Shown piece by piece: positions 1 to 9,798 of a DNA stretch of 64,000 bases; the first letter of the stretch is position 1; the number at the start of each line of letters is the position of its first letter. This DNA comes from Anaeromassilibacillus senegalensis (lineage in GTDB: Bacteria > Bacillota > Clostridia > Oscillospirales > Acutalibacteraceae). The DNA is taken from the NCBI RefSeq assembly GCF_001261775.1, contig NZ_LN868537.1, positions 806,001 to 870,000 of the forward strand. The letters are read 5' to 3'. The notes beneath the pieces are model-generated. The model saw nothing but the letters and a program-made list of their open reading frames with translations. It was not told the DNA's origin and searched no databases. The translations under genes were made by a program, and so were the position numbers.

Positions 1-954
1 TCCTTTTTCCAGAAGCGCGTCAAAAACACGGCGCGCGTCGGGCAGCCGAACCAGCACAAAATTGGTACAGCTGTCATAAACATGCAGCTTTTCCGGAAAA
101 GCCGTTTCCAACTCCTTAACCGCCTGGTACAAGGCTTTTCGTGCGCCGATCAACTCCGCAATCGCCTGATCCAGCACTTCCCCGCTGTTCAGGATGATGG
201 TTCCGACCTTCTGTGTAACGGAATTGACGTTGTACGGAGACTTAACCGCACGCAGCGCACGGGTCAGTGTGGGATTTGCCACCGCAAAGCCCAATCGGAT
301 GCCCGCCATACCGAACGCCTTGGAGCAGGTGCGCAAAATGATCAGATTGTCGTACTGCTCCACCTCACTTAAAAGGGACTGATCCCAGAAATCCATGTAG
401 GCTTCATCCAAAACCACCAGCGCGGAGACCGACCGGATCAGCCGGCGCACCTCCTCCCGGTTCAAGCCCAGGGAGGTAGGATTGCAGGGATTTGAAAACA
501 GGAGCAGCTTTGCACCGCTGTCGTTCGCGGCAAAGATCAGCTCGTCCACATCAATGGTCAAATCCTCGCCCTTTTGGTAGACGACGCTTTTTGCCTCCAC
601 CAGAGAGCTGTAGAAACGGTACATGGAGAAATCCGGCGCAACGGTCAAAATCGCATCGCCTTTCATCAAAAACGCCGTCTCAATGATGGAAATCAGCTCA
701 TCCGAGCCGTTGCCCGCCGTCACCAACGCGGGATCGACCCTGTAATATGCACCAAAGCTGGCGCAAAGCTCTTTTGCGTAGGGATCGGGATACCGGTTAA
801 AGGGAATATCCGCCATGGCATACTGTGCCTGCTCCAGCAGTTCCATCGGCATTTCCAGGAAGGACTCGTTCGCATCCAGGCGGATCGGGTATTCACCCTC
901 GATCGGGTCGTAGGGCTGCAAGTCCTTCAGCTTTTCATTTAATGTAAAAGGCAT
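1..954 (-). CDS. hisC: Histidinol-phosphate aminotransferase, C-terminus cut by window edge
   Basis: PLP-dependent fold-type I aminotransferase that converts imidazole acetol phosphate to L-histidinol phosphate in histidine biosynthesis. The 318 visible codons begin with ATG at 954 behind GGAGGAG and stay open to the left edge, so the C-terminal part is missing. Seen directly: the cofactor-binding segments SNPCNPT (residues 154-160), DEAYMDF (183-189) and the Schiff-base lysine K212 within SKAFGMAG. It lies 13 nt downstream of hisD in the same orientation, so it belongs to the hisZ-hisG-hisD-hisC operon. Related aminotransferases such as CobD look similar, but the his context makes HisC clearly the best call. 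Confidence 0.95.
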   Translation of the reverse strand, partial: MPFTLNEKLKDLQPYDPIEGEYPIRLDANESFLEMPMELLEQAQYAMADIPFNRYPDPYAKELCASFGAYYRVDPALVTAGNGSDELISIIETAFLMKGDAILTVAPDFSMYRFYSSLVEAKSVVYQKGEDLTIDVDELIFAANDSGAKLLLFSNPCNPTSLGLNREEVRRLIRSVSALVVLDEAYMDFWDQSLLSEVEQYDNLIILRTCSKAFGMAGIRLGFAVANPTLTRALRAVKSPYNVNSVTQKVGTIILNSGEVLDQAIAELIGARKALYQAVKELETAFPEKLHVYDSCTNFVLVRLPDARRVFDALLEKG

Positions 955-967
955 ATTGGCTCCTCCG

Positions 968-2254
968 TTACTGGCCGCGCACACGGATGGAATTGGCGTG
1001 TGCGGTCAAACCTTCCGTTTCGGCGAGCTTAATAATGTCATCCTTTGATTGCAAAAGCGCCTCCTGCGTGTAATAGATAAAGCTGGACTTTTTGACAAAG
1101 CTGTCCACAGAGAGCGGCGAGAAGAAGCGCGCCGTGCCGCTGGTGGGCAGCACATGGTTCGGGCCGGCAAAATAGTCACCCAGCGGTTCCGGGGACCAGT
1201 TGCCCAAAAAGACGGAGCCCGCGTTATCCAGCTTGCCGATAAATTCCATTGGATTGGCGGCACAGACTTCCAGATGTTCCGGCGCCAGCTCATTGGCAAA
1301 TTCTACGGCTTCCTCCATCGTATCGCAGAGCATCACCGCGCCAAAATTGTCCAGCGACTGGTTAATAATATCCTTGCGGGAAAGGGTTTCGATCTGGCGG
1401 TAAAGCGCCGCAATCGTTTCCTCCGCGATTTTCTCCGACGTCGTCAGCAAAATAGAAGAGGCCAGTACATCGTGTTCCGCCTGAGACATCAAATCCGCCG
1501 CTAAAAATTCCGGATTTGCCATTTCGTCCGCAATGATCAGAATTTCGCTCGGTCCCGCGATCATATCAATATCAACCGTGCCGTAGAGCTGCCGTTTCGC
1601 CGTGGCAACATAGATATTGCCGGGACCGACGATTTTATCAACTTTGGGAACGGTCTCTGTGCCAAAGGCCAGCGCTGCGACTGCCTGTGCGCCGCCCATC
1701 AGGAAAACGCGGTCCACACCCGCCACCAGCGCCGCCGCCAGAATATCCGGATTCGGTTTGCCGTCTTTACCGGGGGGCGTCACCATAACCAGCTCGCCCA
1801 CGCCGGCGATCTTCGCGGGAATCGCGTTCATCAGCACGGAGGACGGATACGCCGCCGTGCCGCCGGGCACATAGAGGCCAACTTTCGCCAGGCCGCGCAC
1901 ACGCTGGCCCATCATGACGCCGTTTGCCTCCGTGTTCATCCAGCTCTGTTGTTTTTGCCGCGCATGGAAATCGCGGATATTTGTCGCCGCCTTTTTTAGC
2001 GCTTCCACAAAAGCAGGATCGCAGTCTTTGACCAGCTCCTGCATATCCGCCTGATCGATGACCATTTTTTCCGGCACACTGCCGTCGAAGCGCTCCGTAT
2101 AGGCGCGCACGGCAGCGTCTCCATTTTTGCGCACCGTTTCCACAATCTCCGCAACCGCTTCATCCACCTTTTTGCCGGAGTTCGCGCTGCGCTCCTTGAG
2201 CTGTTCAATAAAAGCGCGGCCAAAATCGCCGCCCTGTTTGACATACTGTATCAC
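968..2254 (-). CDS. hisD: Histidinol dehydrogenase
   Basis: Zinc- and NAD-dependent enzyme that oxidises L-histidinol to histidine in the last two steps of the pathway. The 428-residue length is normal. Visible signatures are the glycine-rich YVPGGTAAYPSSV segment (128-140), DKIVGPGNIYVATAK (206-220), the zinc ligands Q258 and H261 in SQAEHD, the catalytic pair E326-H327 in APEHLEV, D360, and GPNHVLPTSGTARF near 364-377. The start is GTG at 2254, nine bases behind GGGAGG. It lies 17 nt after hisG and 13 nt before hisC. Confidence 0.97.
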   Translation of the reverse strand: MIQYVKQGGDFGRAFIEQLKERSANSGKKVDEAVAEIVETVRKNGDAAVRAYTERFDGSVPEKMVIDQADMQELVKDCDPAFVEALKKAATNIRDFHARQKQQSWMNTEANGVMMGQRVRGLAKVGLYVPGGTAAYPSSVLMNAIPAKIAGVGELVMVTPPGKDGKPNPDILAAALVAGVDRVFLMGGAQAVAALAFGTETVPKVDKIVGPGNIYVATAKRQLYGTVDIDMIAGPSEILIIADEMANPEFLAADLMSQAEHDVLASSILLTTSEKIAEETIAALYRQIETLSRKDIINQSLDNFGAVMLCDTMEEAVEFANELAPEHLEVCAANPMEFIGKLDNAGSVFLGNWSPEPLGDYFAGPNHVLPTSGTARFFSPLSVDSFVKKSSFIYYTQEALLQSKDDIIKLAETEGLTAHANSIRVRGQ

Positions 2255-2271
2255 TTGCGGGTGCCTCCCTT

Positions 2272-2904
2272 CTATTTTTCCTGCGTCGCCTGTTCCATCT
2301 GTGCGACCAATTCTTCAATCTCCGCCTTGCGCAGCTTGAGACTCGCCGTGTTGACAATCAGCCGCGCGGAGATATCGCATACGGTTTCCACAACCTCCAA
2401 TCCGTTTTCACGCAGAGTGGAACCCGTCTCCACAATATCCACAATCGCATCGGAAAGCCCCAGCAGCGGCGCCAGTTCCACGGAACCTTCAATTTTGATA
2501 AAGCGAATATCCATCGCCTTGCTTTCAAAATAGTTGCGCGCCACATTGGGGTATTTTGTTGCAATCGTCTTGCTGGCGTAACCGCTGAAAAAGTCAGATC
2601 CTTTCGGCGCGGCCAAAGCAAACCGGCAGCGGCCAAAGCCGAGGTCCAGCACTTCATAAAAGCTGGTGCCGTATTCCATAATGGTATCCTTGCCCACGAC
2701 GCCCAGATCGCAGACGCCGTGCTCCACATAGGTGATCACGTCCGCCGCCTTGGCCAGCACGACCTCCAGATGCTCCCCCACGGGAAGAATCAACTTGCGG
2801 CCTTTATTTTTCACTGCCTCACAATCAAACCCGATTGTTTCAAACAGGGCTACCGTATCCTTTTCCAAGCGGCCCTTTGTCAATGCAATCCGTAACGGTT
2901 TCAT
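2272..2904 (-). CDS. hisG: ATP phosphoribosyltransferase, short catalytic form
   Basis: First committed enzyme of histidine biosynthesis, joining ATP and PRPP to give phosphoribosyl-ATP. At 210 residues it is the short HisG(S) type, which lacks the C-terminal regulatory domain and needs HisZ for activity and histidine feedback. The N-terminus LRIALTKGRLEKDT and the PRPP-loop region DIVETGSTLRENGLEVV are typical of the family. Its ATG overlaps the hisZ stop by four bases (ATGA), which implies translational coupling of the two subunits. Confidence 0.96.
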   Translation of the reverse strand: MKPLRIALTKGRLEKDTVALFETIGFDCEAVKNKGRKLILPVGEHLEVVLAKAADVITYVEHGVCDLGVVGKDTIMEYGTSFYEVLDLGFGRCRFALAAPKGSDFFSGYASKTIATKYPNVARNYFESKAMDIRFIKIEGSVELAPLLGLSDAIVDIVETGSTLRENGLEVVETVCDISARLIVNTASLKLRKAEIEELVAQMEQATQEK

Positions 2905-4109
2905 ACCTTCTCCCCTATCCCATTCATCGTCTCCACCGAGCCGTTGACAAAGTCGACACGCCGGATACCCTGCGCCCGCGCATAGGCAAGCGCTTCCTCG
3001 CGGGTTGTAAACACAGAGCTTTCACATTTATAGCCGCTTCCCGCCAGCTGAGACGCATACTGTAGCGCCTTGATCTCATAGCCGCTGTCACTGTGGACCA
3101 GAATATCCACCGCCTTCGGCGGCTGAATCCGCCCCTGCTTGAGCAAAAGTTCCGCCAGGGCATCCACATTGACGGCAAAACCGACCGCCGGCATTGGGGA
3201 GCCGAATTGTTCGGAGAGCTTGTCGTACCGCCCTCCCAGCAGGATTGCATCGCCGATGTTCTCCATGTACGCACTGAAGATGATCCCCGTATAGTAATCA
3301 TTGCGCTGTACCAGCCCGAGGTCTACAATCATTCGGTCGCCCAGCCCAAGCTCCACCAGGGATTGATACAGCTCGTGCAGATAAGCCAGCGTAGCGCTGG
3401 ATTCCTCATCTTCGCAGAGCGGTTCCGCCTGCGCAAAGACCTCTTCTCCACCAAATAAGCGCGGCAGACGGCGGACGGCGTCTACCTGCCGGCTATCCTC
3501 CAGCGTGTCCAGAATGGTATTGAGCGCCGCGTAATTCTTTGACTCAATACTGCTGCGAATGTCCTCCCGCAGGTCGTCGGAAATCGGGAGCTGTGCTGTC
3601 AACGCGCGGAAAAAGCCCGCGTGCCCCAGTTCCAGGCGGAAATTCGGCACACATTTGCTCAACGCCTCCACCGCCGTCACAATCACTTCCAGATCCGCCC
3701 GCCGGCCCGCCGCGCCCAGAAGCTCAATCCCTGTCTGCATCATCTCATTTCGGCGGCCCGTCAGCCCCGGGTTGCTGCGGTAAATCTGCTGTACGTAATA
3801 CAGGCGGATCGGCTTCCGCTGCTTTTGCAGGCGGGTCGCCGTCATCCGCGCGATCGGGATGGTGGAGTCCGGGCGCATGACCACCAGCCTGCCGTGCCGG
3901 TCGCTCATCTTATACATAATTTCCTGTGCAATGCCGGAGAAGTCCGGATCAAATACATCGTAAAATTCCAGCCCGGGCGTAACCACTTCGTTAAATCCTC
4001 GGGAGGAAAACACGCCGGTGAGCGTCCGTTCCACATAGCGGTGTGCCAGACAGTCCTCAAAAAGAAGGTCTTTTGTACCTTCCGGTGTAATCATATTGTA
4101 ATTCTTCAT
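2901..4109 (-). CDS. hisZ: ATP phosphoribosyltransferase regulatory subunit
   Basis: Catalytically inactive histidyl-tRNA synthetase paralogue that combines with short HisG in a hetero-octamer and carries the histidine-sensing function. The N-terminus TPEGTKDLLFEDC, the class II motif-2 region VMRPDSTIPIARM followed by RLYYVQQIYRSNPG, and DLGLVQRNDYYTGIIF fit HisZ; the protein has about 400 residues and no anticodon-domain extension. I prefer the ATG at 4109 (GGTAGG six bases upstream). An in-frame ATG at 4136 would add nine residues, but its AAAGG lies only three bases away. It is the first gene of the his operon, just after a consensus promoter. Confidence 0.93.
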   Translation of the reverse strand: MKNYNMITPEGTKDLLFEDCLAHRYVERTLTGVFSSRGFNEVVTPGLEFYDVFDPDFSGIAQEIMYKMSDRHGRLVVMRPDSTIPIARMTATRLQKQRKPIRLYYVQQIYRSNPGLTGRRNEMMQTGIELLGAAGRRADLEVIVTAVEALSKCVPNFRLELGHAGFFRALTAQLPISDDLREDIRSSIESKNYAALNTILDTLEDSRQVDAVRRLPRLFGGEEVFAQAEPLCEDEESSATLAYLHELYQSLVELGLGDRMIVDLGLVQRNDYYTGIIFSAYMENIGDAILLGGRYDKLSEQFGSPMPAVGFAVNVDALAELLLKQGRIQPPKAVDILVHSDSGYEIKALQYASQLAGSGYKCESSVFTTREEALAYARAQGIRRVDFVNGSVETMNGIGEKV

Positions 4110-4161
4110 AGGAAGCCTACCATTTCCTTGTATCATTCGCCTTTCACTTTAGCGTGCTAAT

Positions 4162-4190
4162 ATAATATCACAGTGAACTATCCCTGTCAA
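4162..4190 (-). promoter_or_regulatory. Histidine operon promoter with palindrome at the start site
   Basis: On the minus strand a perfect TTGACA (4185-4190) is followed by a 17-bp spacer and TATTAT (4162-4167), with an extended TGA just upstream of the -10. Transcription should start near 4155. Immediately downstream is the near-perfect palindrome TTAGCACGCTAA (about 4151-4163), well placed for a repressor. The promoter sits between the HAD gene stop and hisZ, so the his genes can be transcribed independently of the long operon upstream. Confidence 0.85.
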
Positions 4191-4195
4191 CTGTT

Positions 4196-4897
4196 TCACA
4201 CAATTATTTTCCTCAGTTCGTCCAACCGGCAAATGCGGTAATCCACCCGGATTCCTTTGTTTTCCGCCGTTTCATCCGGACAAAACCAGCAGGTATCGAT
4301 CCCCGCGTTGACGCCGCCCTGTATGTCCGAGCTCAGCGAATCACCGACAATCAGCGCTGCCTCCGGATCAAAATTCGGAATCCGCGCAAAGACGTAATCA
4401 AAATACGCCTTCATCGGCTTTTGATATCCAGCATCCTCCGAGACAAAAATTCCCTTCATAAAGCGGTCCAGTCCGGAGCTTTGCAACCGGCTGTACTGCG
4501 TGCGGGAAACGCCGTTGGTCACCACATATAAGCCGCAACGGGCCGCGCAATAGGCGCAGATTTCCTCCGCGCCGGGAATCAAAAAATGGCCCTGTCCCAA
4601 CGCATCCTGGTACTCGTCTTCAAATGCACGCCCGTCCCCATGAATGCCGAGTTCTTCGAACAACCGGACAAAGCGGGAATAGATCACCGTTTCCCGGCTG
4701 ATCTCTCCCCGCTCAAATTGCTTCCATAATCCATCGTTAATCCGATGATAGATTTGTTTGACACGGCTGTCCAGCGAATAGCCATGTTTTTGAAACGTCC
4801 GTTCCAGCGCGGCTCGTTCCGACGCCTGAAAATCAAGCAGCGTCCCGTCCACGTCGAACAATATGGTTTTGTAAGTCTTCAAACCGATTTCTCCCAT
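4196..4897 (-). CDS. HAD-family hydrolase, YjjG-like nucleotidase type
   Basis: Haloacid-dehalogenase-fold phosphatase of 233 residues. Motif I is FDVDGTLLDF (nucleophile Asp near residue 14), motif II is VVTNGVSRTQ, motif III lysine is in YQKPMKAYFDYVF, and motif IV is IVGDSLSSDIQGGVNAG. The sequence around these motifs resembles YjjG-type pyrimidine 5'-nucleotidases, which remove non-canonical nucleotides; that substrate assignment is inferred from family resemblance. The start (GGAAG nine bases upstream) lies inside the end of the gamma carbonic anhydrase gene, overlapping it by 19 nt, so translation is probably coupled. It is the last gene of the long pyrH-polC operon. Confidence 0.88.
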   Translation of the reverse strand: MGEIGLKTYKTILFDVDGTLLDFQASERAALERTFQKHGYSLDSRVKQIYHRINDGLWKQFERGEISRETVIYSRFVRLFEELGIHGDGRAFEDEYQDALGQGHFLIPGAEEICAYCAARCGLYVVTNGVSRTQYSRLQSSGLDRFMKGIFVSEDAGYQKPMKAYFDYVFARIPNFDPEAALIVGDSLSSDIQGGVNAGIDTCWFCPDETAENKGIRVDYRICRLDELRKIIV

Positions 4898-5379
4898 TCC
4901 GGCAGCGCTTCCGCGTGCCGGCAGTATTCCTCCGCCGAGCGGAAATTGCCCTGGATCTCTTCCATCGTCACTGGTCTGCGAACCTGTGCCGACATCCCCA
5001 TTGCCAGGGAACCATCTGGAATCTCCATCCCCTGCGTCACCAAAGCACCCGCGCCGATAATACAGTTCGCGCCGATTTTCGCGCCGTTCAACAGAATTGC
5101 CCCCATGCCGATCAGGGTGTTGTCCCCAACGGAGCAGCTGTGAAGGATCGCCCCATGCCCCACAGTGACGCCGTCGCCAATCCGGATCGGGCAGCCCGCA
5201 TCCACATGCAGGACGCAGCCATCCTGGATGTTGGACCGTTCTCCGATGACGATAACATCGTTGTCCGCGCGCAGGACGGCATTGTACCAGACGGAGCTTT
5301 GCTCTCCCAGCGTGACGTCTCCTATTACGGCTGCGCCCGGCGCAACATGTGCGGTCTTTGCGATTTTGGGCTGCTGCAT
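4879..5379 (-). CDS. Gamma carbonic anhydrase-like hexapeptide-repeat protein
   Basis: Left-handed beta-helix protein of 166 residues built from hexapeptide repeats (for example VAPGAAVIGDVTLG and IGAGALVTQG). Three histidines characteristic of the zinc site of gamma-class carbonic anhydrases are visible: one in VLHVDAG and two in VGHGAILHSC. Proteins of this YrdA/PaaY-like type are commonly annotated as carbonic anhydrase, but many show little measured activity, so the metal site is the firm part and the reaction is inferred. AAAGGAGG lies seven bases before the ATG. It follows polC by 13 nt. Confidence 0.88.
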   Translation of the reverse strand: MQQPKIAKTAHVAPGAAVIGDVTLGEQSSVWYNAVLRADNDVIVIGERSNIQDGCVLHVDAGCPIRIGDGVTVGHGAILHSCSVGDNTLIGMGAILLNGAKIGANCIIGAGALVTQGMEIPDGSLAMGMSAQVRRPVTMEEIQGNFRSAEEYCRHAEALPEWEKSV

Positions 5380-5392
5380 GTGATTGCCTCCT

Positions 5393-8300
5393 TTAGAACA
5401 AGGTCATCTGTGAGCTTGCAGGCAGGTCTTTGAGAGACCCCGCCTGGGACAGCATCTCTATGACGGATTTTGACACCTTGGACCGCCCCTGTAAATCGTC
5501 CACCGAGATGTAAGGGCCGCCTGCGCGCGCCTCCGCCAGTGCGTTGGCCGCCGCCTCTCCGACACCCGCCAGAGAAGAAAACGGGAGGCGGATTTTTCCA
5601 TCCTCCACCATGTAGCGCTTTGCGTCGGATTTGTACAGGTCTACCGGCAGCACCTCGATGCCGCGCGCCAGCATCTCATTGGCGATTTGGAACGTAGAAT
5701 AGGCCGCTTCTTCCTTAGCGCTGGCCTCCTTGCCCTTCATGCTGATTTCATTCATGCGGCGGCGCACCGCGTCGCGCCCCTGAATCACCGTGGCGCCGTC
5801 AAAATCTTCTCCGCGCACGCTAAAATAGGCTGCATAATATTCCACCGGCGTATGCACCTTGTACCAGCCGAGGCGCAGCGCGGAAATCATATATGCCGCG
5901 GCGTGTGCCTTTGGGAACATGTACTTAATCTTCAGGCAGGACTCAATGTACCATTCCGGCACATTGTGGTCGCGCATCGCCTGCTTGTGCTCATCCGTCA
6001 GCAGCACCGGCGCCTTACCCTTACGGGTGATCTCCATGATTTTAAACGCCATCTTCGGTTCCAGGCCCTTCAGCAGCAGATACGTCATGATGCTATCGCG
6101 CGTACCGATCACCTCTGAAATGGTGCAGGTTCCATTTTTAATCAGATCCTGCGCGTTGCCCAGCCATACGTCCGTTCCATGGGACAGGCCGGAAATCTGT
6201 AACAGGTCGGAAAACGTCTTCGGCTTTGCGTCCACCAGCATCTGGCGCACAAATGGCGTACCGAGCTCCGGCAGAGAGAAGGTTCCCGTCTGGCAATCGA
6301 TGTCCTCCGGCGTCACGCCCAATGCCTTCGGCGATTCAAACAGGGACATAACCTCCGGGTCACTCATCGAAACGGACATAACCGGGATACCGGTGTACTC
6401 CTCCAGATAGTGATAAATAGTCGGCACATCATGCCCCAGCTCGTCCAGCTTACAGATCGTGTCGTGGATGGAATGGAAATCGAAGTGCGTGGTGATGTTA
6501 TCGGAATTCTGATCGTTCGCCGGATGCTGTACCGGGCAAAATTCATAAATATCGTGGCCCTTCGGCACGACAACCATGCCGCCCGGATGCTGGCCCGTGG
6601 TGCGTTTGATCCCCGTGCAGCCGACTGCCAGTCGCAATTCCTCCGCGCGGTGCAGAACGCTGCCGCGCTCTTCTGCGTATTTCTTGACAAAGCCGATGGC
6701 GGTTTTGTCCGCCACGGTGGCAATGGTTCCGGCTTTGAAAACGTGATCTTTGCCAAACAGCGTCTCCGTGTAGCGGTGCGCGCCAGACTGGTATTCACCG
6801 GAAAAGTTCAGGTCGATATCCGGCGTTTTGTCTCCGTCAAAGCCAAGGAATGTTTCAAACGGGATGGTGTGCCCGTCCCGGTTGTAATCCGTGCCGCAAT
6901 TGGGACACTTTTTCGGCGGCAGGTCGAACCCGGAACCATAGCTGCCGTCTTCAATAAATTCGCTGTTTTTGCAGTTGGGACAGATATAGTGCGGGCACAG
7001 CGGATTGACCTCTGAAATACCGGACATGCTTGCCACAAAGGAAGAGCCGACCGACCCACGGGAACCCACCAGATAACCGTGCGCCTCCGAATCGGCCACC
7101 AGCTTCTGCGCCGTCATGTACAGCACGGAGAAACCGTGCTTGTTGATCGAACCCAACTCTCTCTCTAAGCGCTCCTTGACAACAGCGGGCAACGGGTCGC
7201 CGTAAACTTCCTTTGCGCGCTTCCAGCAGATTTCATTTAACTGTTCTTCCGCGCCGTCGATGAACGGCGGGAACACGCCTTCCGGAATGGGACGCACCTG
7301 TTCGACCATATCCGCGATTTTATTGGTATTCGTCACGACGATCTCATAGGCTTTTTCCTTGCCCAGATATGCGAATTCCTCCAGCATCTCATCTGTTGTA
7401 CGCATGTACAGCGGCGCCTGCTGGTCCGCATCGGAGAAGCCCTGCCCCGCCATCAGAATTTTGCGGTAATCCGCATCCTTTGGATCCATGAAATGCACGT
7501 CGCAGGTCGCGACAACAGGCTTATGCAGCGTCTCTCCCAGCTTGACAATAGTGCGGTTAAACTCACGCAGTTTTTCTTCATTCGGTACGTCGCCGTTGCG
7601 CACCATGAACTGATTGTTGCCCAGCGGCTGAATCTCCAGATAATCGTAAAAGCTGGCGATATCGCACAGCGTGGACCACGGCTGTCCGTTAAAAATCGCG
7701 CGATAGAGCTCCCCGGCCTCGCAAGCGCTGCCGATAATCAGCCCCTCGCGGTACTTGACCAACACGCTCTTGGGAATACGCGGCTTTTTAAAGAAATAAT
7801 CCAGATGCGAAAAAGAAATCAGCTTATATAGATTTTTTAATCCGATCTGGTTTTTTACCAGGATGATCTGATGATACGGACGCATCTTTTTGGGGTCGCC
7901 GCCAGCCAGCGAGGTATTGATATCCTTTACGGTCTTGGCGGCGGTATCCTCTTTCAGACGGGTCAGCAATACCAAAAAGATTTTGCCGAGCACCGCCGCG
8001 TCGTCGCAGGCGCGGTGGTGGTTAAACGGGTCCAGCTTGAGGTGTTTCGCCACGGTGTCCAGTTTGTGGTTTTTCAAATCCTTGAGCATCGCGCGGCACA
8101 TGGGAAGCGTATCGATATAGGTATACGGAAACTCCATGCCGCAGCGATCCGCGGCGATCCGCATGAACGAGGTATCAAACTCCGCGTTATGTGCAAGCAG
8201 TACCACATCTTTCCCACAGAAGGCGTAAAACTGTTCCAGTGCCTCTTTTTCCAGCGGCGCATCCTGCACCATCTCGTTGGTAATGCCGGTCAACTCCGTA

Positions 8301-9748
8301 ATTTTAGGAGGAATCGGCATCCGCGGATTGACAAACGTATCAAAGCTGTCCACAATCTCGCCGTTTTTGATGCGCACCGCGCCGATTTCTGTGATCCGCT
8401 CCTTGTTGGGGCTCAGGCCTGTTGTTTCAATATCAAAAGAAATGAATTCTCCGTCCAGAGACTGATCGGAACTTCCAGTCACCGCTGGAACCATATCGTT
8501 GATAAAATAGGACTCCACACCGTAGATCACTTTAAATTTGCCACCCTTGCCGGTGATCTTTTCCAAAGCATTCATTGCGTCGGGAAACGCCTGCGCCACA
8601 CCGTGATCTGTCAGCGCAATAGCCGGCTGCCCCCACTGGTATGCGCGGTTGATCAGGTCTGCAACCGGGCTGACGCCGTCCATACTGGACATATTGGTAT
8701 GCAGGTGAAGCTCCACACGCTTTTCCGGCGCGGTATCCATGACCTTTACCTGCTCCACTGTGGAAATCCCCTTGGGTCGCAGCACGATCTCATGATCGTA
8801 TTTGTCGTACTCCACATCCCCGCGCACAATAATGGTCATGCCCTTTTTTAGGGTATCCAGCGCCTTGCACTGCTGCACCATCTCAATGATTTTCAGGGTG
8901 ATGGAACCGGTGTAGTCTGTGATATTGATGGAATAAATCTTCCGGTTCTGATCGCGTGTCAGCTTGGACTCCAAAGAGAAAATCTCGCCCCAAATGGTGA
9001 CGCTGCCGATGTCCGGCGTAATGCGGCTGATGGGAATTGGCTTCGCCTTTGCGGGACGTCCATATAATTCTTTTGCAGTTTCCGGCAGAATCGCAGGCAG
9101 CATGGTTTCCGGTGTACGCACACTGATGGTCTTGGCCTTTTTCTTTTTGACCGGCGCGCCATCCTGCATGCTTTGCTCGTATTCCTCCACTTCCCGCACC
9201 ACCTGCTCGCGCCGGACTGTCTCTTCCTGCTTCTTCTGGCGCTCTATGTATACAACGCTGTCGCTCTCCATTGAGGTCACACCGTCGAATTCCACCTGCA
9301 GGCTGACGCCGAATTCCTCCTGCAGCATCTGAGAGAGCATCCGGTCCGCCTTGCGGGAAAGCAGCAGATTCATGCCGCCGTGGCTGAGCGTGATGATCAG
9401 CTTCCCATCCTCCACGCGCGCCTTGGAGTTATTCAGCGTCCCGTTAATGCTGGCATCCCGGCGCTTCAACTCCTGCACGAGATTGGGGTAGTATTCCACC
9501 GAAAAACTTCCCGTTGGAAACCGCGGCGTCAAAACCGCCCGGTTAAGCTGCAGTGCCTGGCATCCACTGATCTCTTTTTCTGCACGGAACAGCGTATAAC
9601 GGTCCACCAGCGCGGGAAACGCCACTTTCGCCGTCAATATCCGCTTCTGCGTGTCGATTTGCAGCCCGGCAATTTCTCCCTTGTGCATGCTCTCCGGATA
9701 TCCGGAAAGCTTTATGTAAGGCCCAAAAAATTCTCCAAATGTTTTCAA
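5393..9748 (-). CDS. polC: DNA polymerase III alpha subunit, PolC type
   Basis: Replicative polymerase of low-GC Gram-positive bacteria, with built-in proofreading. From the TTG start it has 1451 residues. In order I see an N-terminal domain, an OB-fold (about 250-330), a PHP domain opening with [14 protein letters not shown] (about 345), an inserted DEDDh exonuclease ([10 protein letters not shown] near 437; [23 protein letters not shown]), a four-cysteine zinc motif (CPHYICPNC ... CPNC), the palm catalytic [12 protein letters not shown], and HHH and C-terminal regions. I chose TTG at 9748 because GGAGG precedes it by nine bases and because the upstream in-frame ATG at 9799 would translate a perfect GC hairpin. 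The hairpin region 9749-9798 is then intergenic. Confidence 0.96.
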   Translation of the reverse strand: MKTFGEFFGPYIKLSGYPESMHKGEIAGLQIDTQKRILTAKVAFPALVDRYTLFRAEKEISGCQALQLNRAVLTPRFPTGSFSVEYYPNLVQELKRRDASINGTLNNSKARVEDGKLIITLSHGGMNLLLSRKADRMLSQMLQEEFGVSLQVEFDGVTSMESDSVVYIERQKKQEETVRREQVVREVEEYEQSMQDGAPVKKKKAKTISVRTPETMLPAILPETAKELYGRPAKAKPIPISRITPDIGSVTIWGEIFSLESKLTRDQNRKIYSINITDYTGSITLKIIEMVQQCKALDTLKKGMTIIVRGDVEYDKYDHEIVLRPKGISTVEQVKVMDTAPEKRVELHLHTNMSSMDGVSPVADLINRAYQWGQPAIALTDHGVAQAFPDAMNALEKITGKGGKFKVIYGVESYFINDMVPAVTGSSDQSLDGEFISFDIETTGLSPNKERITEIGAVRIKNGEIVDSFDTFVNPRMPIPPKITELTGITNEMVQDAPLEKEALEQFYAFCGKDVVLLAHNAEFDTSFMRIAADRCGMEFPYTYIDTLPMCRAMLKDLKNHKLDTVAKHLKLDPFNHHRACDDAAVLGKIFLVLLTRLKEDTAAKTVKDINTSLAGGDPKKMRPYHQIILVKNQIGLKNLYKLISFSHLDYFFKKPRIPKSVLVKYREGLIIGSACEAGELYRAIFNGQPWSTLCDIASFYDYLEIQPLGNNQFMVRNGDVPNEEKLREFNRTIVKLGETLHKPVVATCDVHFMDPKDADYRKILMAGQGFSDADQQAPLYMRTTDEMLEEFAYLGKEKAYEIVVTNTNKIADMVEQVRPIPEGVFPPFIDGAEEQLNEICWKRAKEVYGDPLPAVVKERLERELGSINKHGFSVLYMTAQKLVADSEAHGYLVGSRGSVGSSFVASMSGISEVNPLCPHYICPNCKNSEFIEDGSYGSGFDLPPKKCPNCGTDYNRDGHTIPFETFLGFDGDKTPDIDLNFSGEYQSGAHRYTETLFGKDHVFKAGTIATVADKTAIGFVKKYAEERGSVLHRAEELRLAVGCTGIKRTTGQHPGGMVVVPKGHDIYEFCPVQHPANDQNSDNITTHFDFHSIHDTICKLDELGHDVPTIYHYLEEYTGIPVMSVSMSDPEVMSLFESPKALGVTPEDIDCQTGTFSLPELGTPFVRQMLVDAKPKTFSDLLQISGLSHGTDVWLGNAQDLIKNGTCTISEVIGTRDSIMTYLLLKGLEPKMAFKIMEITRKGKAPVLLTDEHKQAMRDHNVPEWYIESCLKIKYMFPKAHAAAYMISALRLGWYKVHTPVEYYAAYFSVRGEDFDGATVIQGRDAVRRRMNEISMKGKEASAKEEAAYSTFQIANEMLARGIEVLPVDLYKSDAKRYMVEDGKIRLPFSSLAGVGEAAANALAEARAGGPYISVDDLQGRSKVSKSVIEMLSQAGSLKDLPASSQMTLF

Positions 9749-9774
9749 AACAAATATCCTCCGGTCAGTGCAAA

Positions 9775-9796
9775 CGTGCGCGCAGACGCGCGCACG
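9775..9796 (-). other. Perfect GC hairpin between ispG and polC
   Basis: A nine-base inverted repeat CGTGCGCGC/GCGCGCACG encloses a four-base loop (9784-9787). It begins right after the ispG stop codon and ends about 27 bases before the polC start. It is not followed by a T-tract on the minus strand, so it is not a normal intrinsic terminator. A role in mRNA processing, stability or translational insulation of polC is inference. Confidence 0.75.
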
Positions 9797-9798
9797 CA

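Noticed and set aside
9775..9796. Intrinsic terminator after ispG
   Set aside because: No T-run follows the stem on the transcribed strand.
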